From positions 62,001 to 126,000 of the forward strand of contig NZ_JAHSTX010000002.1 of NCBI RefSeq assembly GCF_019145375.1: a stretch of 64,000 nt of DNA, written 5' to 3'. The stretch is from Pseudomonas triticicola (GTDB taxonomy: Bacteria; Pseudomonadota; Gammaproteobacteria; Pseudomonadales; Pseudomonadaceae). The translations under genes were made by a program, and so were the position numbers. A model generated the notes under the pieces. That model saw only the letters and a program-made list of their open reading frames with translations. It was not told the DNA's origin and did not search any database. Position 1 is the first letter of the stretch. Every line of letters starts with the position of its first letter. Shown here one piece after another: positions 18,477 to 26,497 of the stretch.

Positions 18477-20903
18477 TTACCACTTGTAAGTGGCGCTGGC
18501 GACGACACTGCGCTGGTCGCCGTAGTAGCAGTAGAAGCTGTCGCAGGTGGAAATGTAGTCCTTGTCGAACAGGTTGGTCGCATTCACCGCCAGCGACGCA
18601 CCTTTGAGGCTGTTGTCCAGACGGCCGAGATCATAATGCACGCTGGCGTCGAACACGGTGTAGGCGTCAGCCTTGCCCAGCCAGGTGTTGGCCTTGTCGC
18701 CGTAGGTGTTGCCGGTGTAGCGCACGCCGGCACCGATACCGAAACCGTCGAGCACGCCGGCGTGCCAGGTGTAGTCGGTCCACAGCGAGGCTTGTTGGTT
18801 GGGCATCAGTTGCAGACGGTTGCCCTTGTCGATGCCTTTCTGCACTTCGGACTTGGCCAGAGTGTAGGCGGCGATGACTTTGAGGTTATCGGTCACATCC
18901 GACACGGCCTCGAGTTCCAGGCCTTTGACCTTCACTTCGCCGGTCTGGCTGGTCACTGAAACGTTGTTGACGAAGGTGTTCACCGCGACGTTCTTTTGGG
19001 TCAGGTCATACACGGCGGCGGTCAGCAGGGTCTTGCTCCCCGGAGGCTGGTATTTGATGCCCAGTTCCCACTGCTTGCCTTCGGTTGGCTTGAGCGAGCC
19101 GGTCGAGGTGGCATCGGCGCCCGTGGTCGGCTGGAAGGATTCGGCGTAGGACAGGTACGGCACGAAACCGTTATCGAAGACGTAGCTGAGCGCCGCGTTG
19201 CCGCTGAATTTCTTGTCACGCTGGGTGTTGGTCGCATCGCCCTTGTTGAAGAACTCGGTGCTGGTGTGCACCCAGTCTTCACGGCCGCCGAGGGTCAGGC
19301 GCCACTGGTCGAGGGCCATTTGGTCCTGCACGTAGAGGCCGGTCTGGTAGGTCTTCTGGTTATAGTCGTAAAACGCCGTGGAGCGCGCCGGACGTACGAT
19401 CGGCTGGCCGTAGATCGGGTTGATGACGTTGGTTTGCAGACCATCGCCAAAGATCGAGGTGTAGTTGGTGTTGCTGCGCTGGTGATCCAGACCCAGCAGC
19501 AAGGTGTGGCGAATGTCGCCCGTGGCGAAGTCGGCCTGGAAGTTGTTGTCCACGGCAAACTGGCTGATGTCTTCGTCGACGCTGGTGCTGGTGCGGCCGA
19601 CGTTGCCCTCTGCATCCACGGTGGTAAACGGGTAGGAACCGGGTGTCAGCGACTGGAACGACAGGTCCGACTTGGTGTAGCGCAGGTTCTGTTTGAACTG
19701 CCAGACATCGTTCAACCGATGTTCGAAGGCATAACCCAACGCGTAGTAGGTGCGGTCGTAGTATTCCCAATCCGGATCGCCGAGATTCTTGTGATGGGAA
19801 ATATCACCGAGCGGCGATTTGATCTTCGTGCCCTGGATCGGCAGAAACTGGCTGGTGATGCCGGTGTCGTCGCGGGTGAACTGGCTCAGCAGAGTGATTT
19901 TTGTATCGTCGTCGATGTTCCAGGTCAGGCTCGGCGCGATGTTGTAGCGCTTGTTGTCGACGTGATCGACCTGGGTGCCGCTGTCGCGCACCACGCCGCT
20001 GAGGCCATAGAGAAACTGCCCGGCGTCATCGATCTTGCCGGTACTGGCGAAGTTGATCTGGCGGTGATTGTCGCTGCCGTATTGCAGCTGGATTTCGCTG
20101 CTGGCCTCGGCGCTCGGACGGCGGCTGACCATGTCGAGCAAACCGCCCGGCGGGGTCTGGCCGTACACCGACGAGGCCGGGCCACGCAGCAGGGCGAGGC
20201 GGTCGAGGTTCCAGGTTTCCTGTTTCGGGTTGGCGTAAACGCCTTTGGGCAGCGGCAGGCCATCGAGGAACTGGGTCGGTTCGAAACCGCGCACGCGCAG
20301 CCAGTCGGCGCGGGTGTCGCTGCCGTAGCTGCTGGCGGTGATGCCCGGCATGTAGCGCACGGCATCATCGAGGCTGTGCACGCTGCGGTCGTCCATTTGC
20401 TGACGGGTTGCCACCGAAATCGAACGCGGTGCTTCGACCAGCGCGGTGTCGGTCTTGGTGCCGGCGGCGGTGCGGGTCGCGGTGTAGCCTTCGACCGGGC
20501 CCCAGGCGCTTTCGAAGTTTTCCACGCCGATGACCGAAGTTTCCGGCAGGGCCAGCGTGCCTTCCGGCACGGCCACCAGGGTGTAAGTGCCGGCGCTGCT
20601 CTGTTCCAGTTGCAGACCGGTGCCGCGCAAAGCCGCGCGCAGGGCTCCGGCGGCGTCGTACTGGCCGTTGACCGGCGCCGAGGTTTTGCCGGCGGCCAGC
20701 GCAGGATTGAGCGACAGGGCGAGGCCGCCCTGGCTGGCGATCTGGTTCAGGGCGGTCGACAGCGGCGCCGCCGGCAGGTTGTAGGCGCGCACGCTGGACG
20801 CTTGCTCAGCGGCGAGCAACGGACTGCTGATCAGCGGCGTGCCGAAAGCGATGGCAAAAGCCAGCAGACTGGGGCGCAACAAGGTGTCTGGCGAACGGGA
20901 CAT
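18477..20903 (-). CDS. TonB-dependent ferric-siderophore receptor with signalling (STN) domain
   Basis: 808-aa outer-membrane transducer. A signal peptide of about 32 residues is followed by an STN domain (SVRAYNLPAAPLSTALNQIA, about 37-110), then the plug (EAPRSISVATRQQM, about 160-270) and a 22-strand barrel ending in an aromatic residue (ATYKW). The barrel resembles hydroxamate-siderophore receptors of the FiuA/FhuE kind, but the ligand cannot be fixed from sequence. The STN domain means the receptor can signal to the FecR-like protein encoded upstream. Its gene follows the anti-sigma gene by 205 bases that contain a REP pair. Confidence 0.93.
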   Translation of the reverse strand: MSRSPDTLLRPSLLAFAIAFGTPLISSPLLAAEQASSVRAYNLPAAPLSTALNQIASQGGLALSLNPALAAGKTSAPVNGQYDAAGALRAALRGTGLQLEQSSAGTYTLVAVPEGTLALPETSVIGVENFESAWGPVEGYTATRTAAGTKTDTALVEAPRSISVATRQQMDDRSVHSLDDAVRYMPGITASSYGSDTRADWLRVRGFEPTQFLDGLPLPKGVYANPKQETWNLDRLALLRGPASSVYGQTPPGGLLDMVSRRPSAEASSEIQLQYGSDNHRQINFASTGKIDDAGQFLYGLSGVVRDSGTQVDHVDNKRYNIAPSLTWNIDDDTKITLLSQFTRDDTGITSQFLPIQGTKIKSPLGDISHHKNLGDPDWEYYDRTYYALGYAFEHRLNDVWQFKQNLRYTKSDLSFQSLTPGSYPFTTVDAEGNVGRTSTSVDEDISQFAVDNNFQADFATGDIRHTLLLGLDHQRSNTNYTSIFGDGLQTNVINPIYGQPIVRPARSTAFYDYNQKTYQTGLYVQDQMALDQWRLTLGGREDWVHTSTEFFNKGDATNTQRDKKFSGNAALSYVFDNGFVPYLSYAESFQPTTGADATSTGSLKPTEGKQWELGIKYQPPGSKTLLTAAVYDLTQKNVAVNTFVNNVSVTSQTGEVKVKGLELEAVSDVTDNLKVIAAYTLAKSEVQKGIDKGNRLQLMPNQQASLWTDYTWHAGVLDGFGIGAGVRYTGNTYGDKANTWLGKADAYTVFDASVHYDLGRLDNSLKGASLAVNATNLFDKDYISTCDSFYCYYGDQRSVVASATYKW

Positions 20904-21023
20904 ACGGCGGCTCCTGAATGGAAATATTTCTCAATTGCCTGTGTGCCGGACGAGATTGGAAAAGTGATAGGGCTGGGTGGAAATTCTTTTTTTGTTGGAA
21001 ATGGTTGTGCGGCTGATGGCGCC

Positions 21024-21087
21024 TTCGCGAGCAGGCTCGCTCCCACAGGTGATCGCATTCCAATGTGGGAGCGAGCCTGCTCGCGAA
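21024..21087. repeat. REP pair (REPIN) between fecR-like gene and receptor
   Basis: Units at 21024-21047 and 21064-21087 in inverted orientation with a 16-base spacer. Confidence 0.9.
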
Positions 21088-21108
21088 GGCGGTTTGCCTG
21101 CCGGCGCA

Positions 21109-22083
21109 TTACTCAGGCTTGATATCAGCCTTCGCCACGGTGACCCAATACGGCGTATGCCGCTCGATCTGCACCGGCAAGGTCGGCAGCAAAGCGCTCA
21201 GGGCCTTGTCGATGTCATGCAACGGAAAGCTGCCGGTAATGCGCAGATCGGCCACTTCCGGCGCCACGCCCAGATGCCCGCGACGATAGCGCCCCAACTC
21301 GTGCACCAGATCGCCCAGCCGGGCGTTGTCCACCACCAGCATGCCGCGCGTCCAGGCATCGGCGCCGGGGGCGAGGGCGGCAATCGAGCCCAACCCGTCA
21401 CTGCGCAACAGCACCTGCTGGCCTTCGCGCAGAATCTGTTCTTGCGGGTTGGCCTGGGCATGGGCCGCCACCGCCGACTGCAATACGCTCAGGCGTGTGC
21501 CGTCGTCCTCGCGCTTGACCAGAAACCGCGTGCCCAGCGCACGCATGCTGCCTTCGCGGGTTTCGACGATAAACGGCCGCGCATCGCCATGCCCGGTCTC
21601 GACGAGAATTTCGCCTTCCTGCAACACGATCAAGCGGCGCTCGTCATCGAAGCGTACGTCGACCGCGCTGTGGGTATTGAGATTGAGCAGGGTGCCGTCG
21701 GACAGGCGCACGGTGCGCTGTTCGCCGGTGGCGGTGCGTTGATCGGCGAGCCAGTAATCCAGCGGCAGATAGCGCTCGCTGACAAACAGCCCGAGCCCGA
21801 TGATCACCACGACACTGGCCAGCCCACTGCCGAGTTTGCGCACGCGCCGGCGAATGCCTTCGCGCGATTGCAGCAACGCACTTCGGGCCGGGCCTTTGGC
21901 GACGCTGAAGCGCTGATCGAGCATGCCCAACTGGCGCCAGGCGCGGGCGTGTTCTTCATGGGCCGCGTGCCATTTGGCGAATTCCTCGCGCTCCAGTGCG
22001 GTGCTCGAATCGAGGGTCAATTGCCAGGCAATCGCCGCGTCCAGCACATGCGCCGGCACCGGCCGCGAACTGGCCGCGGTCAT
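21109..22083 (-). CDS. FecR-type anti-sigma factor
   Basis: 324 aa. A cytoplasmic N-terminal domain with FAKWHAAHEEHARAWRQL (DUF4880/anti-sigma type, about 10-60) is followed by a single TM helix near 95-112 and a periplasmic FecR domain (about 125-225, RTVRLSDGTLLNLNTHSAVD). It holds the sigma factor inactive until the STN domain of the loaded receptor signals. Its ATG overlaps the sigma-factor stop (22080-22083). Confidence 0.93.
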   Translation of the reverse strand: MTAASSRPVPAHVLDAAIAWQLTLDSSTALEREEFAKWHAAHEEHARAWRQLGMLDQRFSVAKGPARSALLQSREGIRRRVRKLGSGLASVVVIIGLGLFVSERYLPLDYWLADQRTATGEQRTVRLSDGTLLNLNTHSAVDVRFDDERRLIVLQEGEILVETGHGDARPFIVETREGSMRALGTRFLVKREDDGTRLSVLQSAVAAHAQANPQEQILREGQQVLLRSDGLGSIAALAPGADAWTRGMLVVDNARLGDLVHELGRYRRGHLGVAPEVADLRITGSFPLHDIDKALSALLPTLPVQIERHTPYWVTVAKADIKPE

Positions 22084-22598
22084 GTCGGTTCACCGTAAAG
22101 GGCGATGTAGCACTGGCGCAGGCCTTGGGCCAGGTACTGCCGCACGCGCGGCACCGAGACGCCGAGTTTGCCGGCGATCTCGGCGTGGCTGAGGCCGTCG
22201 AGGCGGTTGTACAGGAAGGCCGCACGAGCCTTGGTCGACAGTTTGCCGAGCAGGCGATCGATGGCTTTGAGGTCGTCGAGGATCATTTGCTGTTCTTCCA
22301 CCGACGGTTGTTCGTCTTCGGGAATCAGCATCAGTTCGGTGAGGTAGGCCTGTTCCAGCGCGGCGCGGCGGAAGTAGTCGAACAACAGGCCTTTGGCGAT
22401 TGCCACCAGAAACGCCCGAGGTTCGCGCGGTGTCAGCAGCTCGTCGCGGTTGAGCAGGCGTACGAAGGTGTCCTGGCTCAGGTCTTCGGCACGCTGCGGA
22501 CACGCCACATTGCGCCGCAACCACGCCAGCAGCCAACCGCGATGGTCGCGATACATCGCACCGACGAGCTCACTGTGGGGGTTGCGCACTGACGACAC
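22080..22598 (-). CDS. FecI-type ECF sigma factor
   Basis: 172 aa with sigma-70 region 2 (AEDLSQDTFVRLLNRDE, about 36-60) and region 4 (GLSHAEIAGKLGVSVPRVRQ, about 125-160). It should direct RNA polymerase to the downstream receptor gene under iron limitation. Together with the FecR-like protein, receptor and PepSY reductase it forms a complete cell-surface signalling unit. Confidence 0.93.
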   Translation of the reverse strand: MSSVRNPHSELVGAMYRDHRGWLLAWLRRNVACPQRAEDLSQDTFVRLLNRDELLTPREPRAFLVAIAKGLLFDYFRRAALEQAYLTELMLIPEDEQPSVEEQQMILDDLKAIDRLLGKLSTKARAAFLYNRLDGLSHAEIAGKLGVSVPRVRQYLAQGLRQCYIALYGEPT

Positions 22599-22623
22599 CG
22601 GACATCACCGATTGGGAAATGTT

Positions 22624-22645
22624 AACTAACGAGAATAGTTCGCGA
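22624..22645 (-). promoter_or_regulatory. possible Fur box upstream of ECF sigma gene
   Basis: On the minus strand GCGAACTATTCTCGTTAG lies about 27 bases ahead of the sigma-factor start. It keeps the NATNATTCTCNTT rhythm of Fur boxes that control iron-starvation sigma genes, with several mismatches. Confidence 0.45.
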
Positions 22646-22706
22646 TTCTGGCAGAGGTGGGAATGGTTAGCAATTGGCCACTGGTCAGGTGATGAATCAA
22701 GGGCAG

Positions 22707-22868
22707 CCCCTCACCCTAGCCCTCTCCCGGGGGGAGAGGGGACCGACCGCATTGAATACTGAAGATGCGCCGACTTGAGATATCGGAGTCGAACTCGGAT
22801 TTGAAAAGCATGAAGATCTGCTCCCTTTCCCCCTCGCCCCCTTGGGGGAGAGGGCTGGGGTGAGGGGG
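22707..22868. repeat. 163-bp inverted-repeat element, copy B
   Basis: Same family as 7062-7224 and in the opposite orientation on the + strand. Arms begin CCCCTCACCCTAGCCCTCTC and end GAGAGGGCTGGGGTGAGGGG; the interior has GACCGACCGC and ATCTGCTCCCTTTCC. It lies just past the 3' end of the exonuclease gene. Confidence 0.85.
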
Positions 22869-22891
22869 ATGGATTTTGAATCTGACACAGT

Positions 22892-23599
22892 TCAAAAGGA
22901 CGGCGCCTGCTGCCGCCGCTTCCACTGACTCAACCGCTGCTGCAAATTCAGCGGGCTATGAATCTGCTGCGCCCGCGCCCGGCTGAACAGGATCAATGCC
23001 AACTCCGCCGTGGCCAGCGCATCGGCACTCGCGTTATGCCGCTCGAACACTTCGAGCCGGAACCAATCGATCCACTCATCCAGCCCCGCCTCGCGAATCT
23101 GCGCCTGCGGACATAACAGCGGCGCAATGTCCGCCACATCCAGAAACACACGCTGCAGCTTATGCCCCAGATGTTCTTTCACTGCGCGCCCGAGCATGTG
23201 CTGATCGAACGGCGCATGAAACGCCAGCACCGGGCTGTCGCCGATGAACTCCAGCAACTCCAGCAACGCTTCCGCCGGGTCGCTGCCTGCGGCAATCGCA
23301 TTCGGCCCCAAGCCATGAATCAGCACGCTGGGGCTGAGCTTCAATTCGCGGCATTGCAAGGTGCGTTCGAACTGCTGGCTGAAATCGATCGCGCCGTCTT
23401 CGATCACCACCGCGCCGATCGACAGGACCCGGTCCTTGCTCATATTCAGGCCGGTTGTCTCCAGGTCCAGCACCACCCAGCGCTGCTCGCGCAGGCTGCA
23501 TTCGCTCAGCTCGGCAAGCGCCGGCAGCTTCGCCAGCCGCTGCTGCAAGTCCGCCGACACCACGGGGCTGGCCGGGCGTAGCCAGGAGAACAGGCTCAT
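22892..23599 (-). CDS. DEDDh 3'-5' exonuclease (DnaQ/epsilon-like)
   Basis: 235 aa. The exonuclease motif I is VVLDLETTGLNM (Asp45, Glu47), motif II lies in HAPFDQHML, and the motif III His-Asp pair is in FERHNASADALATAELAL, the DEDDh signature. It is a stand-alone exonuclease and not the replicative epsilon subunit. The start overlaps the stop of the DUF294/CBS gene by four bases, so the two are coupled, as is common across Pseudomonas. Confidence 0.9.
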   Translation of the reverse strand: MSLFSWLRPASPVVSADLQQRLAKLPALAELSECSLREQRWVVLDLETTGLNMSKDRVLSIGAVVIEDGAIDFSQQFERTLQCRELKLSPSVLIHGLGPNAIAAGSDPAEALLELLEFIGDSPVLAFHAPFDQHMLGRAVKEHLGHKLQRVFLDVADIAPLLCPQAQIREAGLDEWIDWFRLEVFERHNASADALATAELALILFSRARAQQIHSPLNLQQRLSQWKRRQQAPSF

Positions 23600-25530
23600 A
23601 GCTGATACCGCAAGCTCAGGCTGCTTTGCAGGCGCTGCGCCTGGCGCAGGGATTCGCGCAGGATGCGCCGGTCGAGATGATTGAGGCTGTCGGGATCGAC
23701 GCGGTTGGAGTACGGCTGGTTCTCCCGGGTCTGGAGCTGATGCTGCTGCATGCGCGTTTGCTGAATGAAGTGATAGGCCTCTTCATACGCCGCGCCGTCG
23801 AGCGGCTCGATGACCTCTTTATCGACCAATTGGCGGAAGCGTTCGAGGGTGTTGTTGGCGTCAATGCCGTTGGCCAGCGCCAGCAAACGGGCGCCGTCCA
23901 CGAACGGCGTCAGGCCCTGGATTTTCAGATCCAGCGTGGCCTTCTCGCCATTCTTGCGGGCCAGCACGAATTCACGGAAGCGCCCAACGGGAGGGCGATT
24001 GCGCAGGGCGTTCTCGGCGAGCATGCGCTGGAACAAACGGTTGTCGGCGACCTGATCGAGAATGCCCCGGCGCAATTGCTCGCAGCCTTGCTCATCGCCC
24101 CAGACCACGCGCAGGTCGAAATAGATGCTCGACCCCAGCAGGTTCTCCGGCGTGGCTTCGCGGATGAACGCGGCAAAGCGCCGCGCCCATTCGGCCCGCG
24201 ACAGACACAGCTCGGGATTGCCGGCCATGATGTTGCCCTTGCACAGGGTGAAGCCGCACTGCGCCAGGCTCTGGTTGATCTGCTGGGCAATCGGCAGCAG
24301 CTTGCCGCGGATCTCCGCTGCGTGCGCGGCATCGCGGGCATCGAACAGGATGCCGTTGTCCTGATCGGTGTGCAGCGTCTGCTCGCGCCGGCCCTCGCTG
24401 CCGAAACACAGCCAGCTGAACGGCACGCCCGGGTCGCCTTTTTCCGCAAGGGTCAGTTCGATCACCCGGCACACCGTGTGATCGTTGAGCAGGGTGATGA
24501 TGTGGGTTATCTGCGTCGACGACGCGCCGTGGGCGAGCATGCGCTCGACCAGTTGGCCGATCTCGCCGCGCAAGGTCACCAGTTGCTCGATCCGTTGCGC
24601 GCTGCGGATGGTCCGGGCGAGGTGGACCAGATCGACCCGTTGCAGGGAGAACAGGTCACGCTCGGACACCACACCGCACAGGCGTTGATCCTTGACCAGA
24701 CAGACGTGAGCGATGTGCCGCTCGGTCATGGCGATCGCCGCATCGAATGCGCTGTGATCCGGCGACAGATAAAACGGTGAACGGGTCATGTGCTGTTCGA
24801 TGGCGTCGCTGAAATCACCGACACCTTCGGCGACCACATGGCGCAAATCGCGCAGGGTGAAAATCCCCAGCGGCGCCTTGTGCTCATCCACTGCGACGAT
24901 GCTGCCGACCTGTTGCTCGTGCATCAGCTTCACCGCTTCACGCAACGGCGTCTCGGCGCTGCAAGTCACCGGATGGCGCATCGCAAGTTCACCGAGACGG
25001 GTGTTCAGCGAGTATTGGGTGCCGAGGGTCTCCACGGCTTTTTGCTGGACTTGCTGGTTGACCTGATCGAGCAGGCTGCTCACCCCACGCAAGGCGAAAT
25101 CGCGGAAGGCGCTGGAAAGGGCGAACAGTTTGATGAACGCCAGTTTGTTCAGTTGCAGGCAGAAGGTGTCTTCGCCCGCCAGATGTTCGGTGCGAGTGGC
25201 GCGTTCACCGAGCAGCGCCGCCAGCGGAAAGCATTCGCCGGTGGTGATTTCGAACGTGGTTTCGGTGCCGGGTTTGGTGATGTGCTGACGTTCGCCGACC
25301 ACCCGACCCTGTTTGACGATATAAAAGTGCTCCACCGGGCCGTCGGCCGGTTTGATGATGCTCTCGCCCTGGGCAAAAAAACGCAGCTGACATTGCTCCA
25401 CCAGATAGGCGAGGTGGGCGTGTTCCATCTGATTGAAGGGCGGGAAGCGCTGGAGGAATTGCAGGGTGCCCTGAATGTTCTGCAACACCGCGGTTTTCCC
25501 TGCCTGGGTGAAGGCGTCCGCTTTGCTCAT
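23596..25530 (-). CDS. cyclic-nucleotide-binding / CBS / DUF294 nucleotidyltransferase-like protein
   Basis: 644 aa in four modules: a cNMP-binding domain (about 25-140, IIKPADGPVEHFYIVKQGRV), two CBS domains (about 175-300), a DUF294 nucleotidyltransferase-like domain with GSEGRREQTLHTDQDN and a DUF294 C-terminal helical domain. The GSxGR..D.DN motif is that of GlnD-like transferases. This arrangement is seen in predicted signal-transduction proteins. ATG 25530 (MSKADAF) is chosen over in-frame ATGs at 25536 and 25638. Its substrate and ligand are unknown. Confidence 0.9.
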   Translation of the reverse strand: MSKADAFTQAGKTAVLQNIQGTLQFLQRFPPFNQMEHAHLAYLVEQCQLRFFAQGESIIKPADGPVEHFYIVKQGRVVGERQHITKPGTETTFEITTGECFPLAALLGERATRTEHLAGEDTFCLQLNKLAFIKLFALSSAFRDFALRGVSSLLDQVNQQVQQKAVETLGTQYSLNTRLGELAMRHPVTCSAETPLREAVKLMHEQQVGSIVAVDEHKAPLGIFTLRDLRHVVAEGVGDFSDAIEQHMTRSPFYLSPDHSAFDAAIAMTERHIAHVCLVKDQRLCGVVSERDLFSLQRVDLVHLARTIRSAQRIEQLVTLRGEIGQLVERMLAHGASSTQITHIITLLNDHTVCRVIELTLAEKGDPGVPFSWLCFGSEGRREQTLHTDQDNGILFDARDAAHAAEIRGKLLPIAQQINQSLAQCGFTLCKGNIMAGNPELCLSRAEWARRFAAFIREATPENLLGSSIYFDLRVVWGDEQGCEQLRRGILDQVADNRLFQRMLAENALRNRPPVGRFREFVLARKNGEKATLDLKIQGLTPFVDGARLLALANGIDANNTLERFRQLVDKEVIEPLDGAAYEEAYHFIQQTRMQQHQLQTRENQPYSNRVDPDSLNHLDRRILRESLRQAQRLQSSLSLRYQL

Positions 25531-25785
25531 AACCATTACCGCAGTCTTTTTCGAATTGTTGTTGTCGGATCGTTGCCACCATGGTCGACCCCGGCGGGCA
25601 GGGTGCCCATTGGACGTAAGTCTAGGTTTTGCCACCATTGGCCGATTTTCGGAAATAACCTACGCAAAAGCTCGGAAAAGCTTGCGCTAGCCACTTGGAA
25701 AAAATTCCGACGAAGTGCACATTGAAGCGCTGTCCGGTGATGTCTGACGACTTGCCAGGGATTGTTTGAACATTTAGAGAGCGCC

Positions 25786-26232
25786 ATGTCCGACCACGAT
25801 ATTTTGAGCGACGCCGAGCGGGAAGCGCTCAGCGCAGTGATGCTCGAACCCGATCTGCCGCCGCAGCGTGTCCTGATCGTCGACGACGACAAGGACGCCC
25901 GCGAGCTGTTGTCGGAGATTCTCGCGCTGGACGGCATTCGCTGCATGACCGCAGCCAGCGGTGAAACCGCGCTGAAAATGCTCGATGAAAAGCCTTCGAT
26001 TGGCCTGGTTATTACCGACCTGCGCATGGGCAATGTCGACGGCCTCGAGCTGATTCGCCAGGTGCGTGAATCGGTACGGGCAGCGATGCCGATCATCATC
26101 GTCTCCGGCGATGCCGACGTGAAAGACGCGATCGAAGCGATGCATTTGAGCGTGGTGGATTTTCTGCTCAAGCCGATTGATACGAGAAAGTTGCTTGAGC
26201 TGGTGAAACACGAATTGGGCATAGAACCCTAG
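25786..26232 (+). CDS. orphan single-domain response regulator
   Basis: 148 aa with one receiver domain (about 27-148): acidic pocket VDDDKD, phospho-acceptor Asp78 in LVITDLRMGNVDG, and conserved Lys in FLLKPID. No output domain or histidine kinase is nearby. A 25-residue N-terminal tail precedes the domain. ATG at 25786 (MSDHDIL) has GAGAGCGCC upstream. It may act by protein-protein contact; its partner is unknown. Confidence 0.9.
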   Translation: MSDHDILSDAEREALSAVMLEPDLPPQRVLIVDDDKDARELLSEILALDGIRCMTAASGETALKMLDEKPSIGLVITDLRMGNVDGLELIRQVRESVRAAMPIIIVSGDADVKDAIEAMHLSVVDFLLKPIDTRKLLELVKHELGIEP

Positions 26233-26235
26233 AGG

Positions 26236-26398
26236 CCCCTCACCCTAACCCTCTCTCGGAGGGAGAGGGGACTGACCGCGGTGTATATTCGTGGTACACC
26301 GACCTGAGACTCCTCAGTCGAACTCCGGTTCTGAAAACACAAAGATCGGCTCCCTTTCCCCCTCGCCCCCTTGGGGGAGAGGGTTGGGGTGAGGGGGT
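26236..26398. repeat. 163-bp inverted-repeat element, copy C
   Basis: Third member of the family at 7062-7224 and 22707-22868, in the same orientation as copy B. Arms start CCCCTCACCCTAACCCTCTC and end GAGAGGGTTGGGGTGAGGGG; interior GACTGACCGC, CACCGACCTGAGA and GATCGGCTCCCTTTCC. It lies between the 3' ends of the response-regulator and malate synthase genes. Confidence 0.85.
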
Positions 26399-26441
26399 TG
26401 GATCTGCGCCGCTCCGCTAACCCGCCTCCGAACACATAAAC

Positions 26442-26476
26442 AAAAAAGGCCCTGATCTCTCGATCAGGGCCTTTTT
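26442..26476 (-). terminator. glcB terminator
   Basis: Stem AAAGGCCCTGATC / GATCAGGGCCTTT with A and T runs on both sides, so it can stop transcription from either strand. Confidence 0.9.
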
Positions 26477-26497
26477 CATTTCCAGCGTCAGCGCAAA

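Noticed and set aside
18996..21122. 708-codon open frame on the + strand opposite the TonB receptor
   Set aside because: Shadow of a high-GC gene. The minus-strand receptor has signal peptide, STN, plug and barrel end.
22707..22868. Possible bidirectional terminator between the sigma factor and exonuclease genes
   Set aside because: The hairpins lack T runs, and the whole sequence belongs to the 163-bp repeat family.
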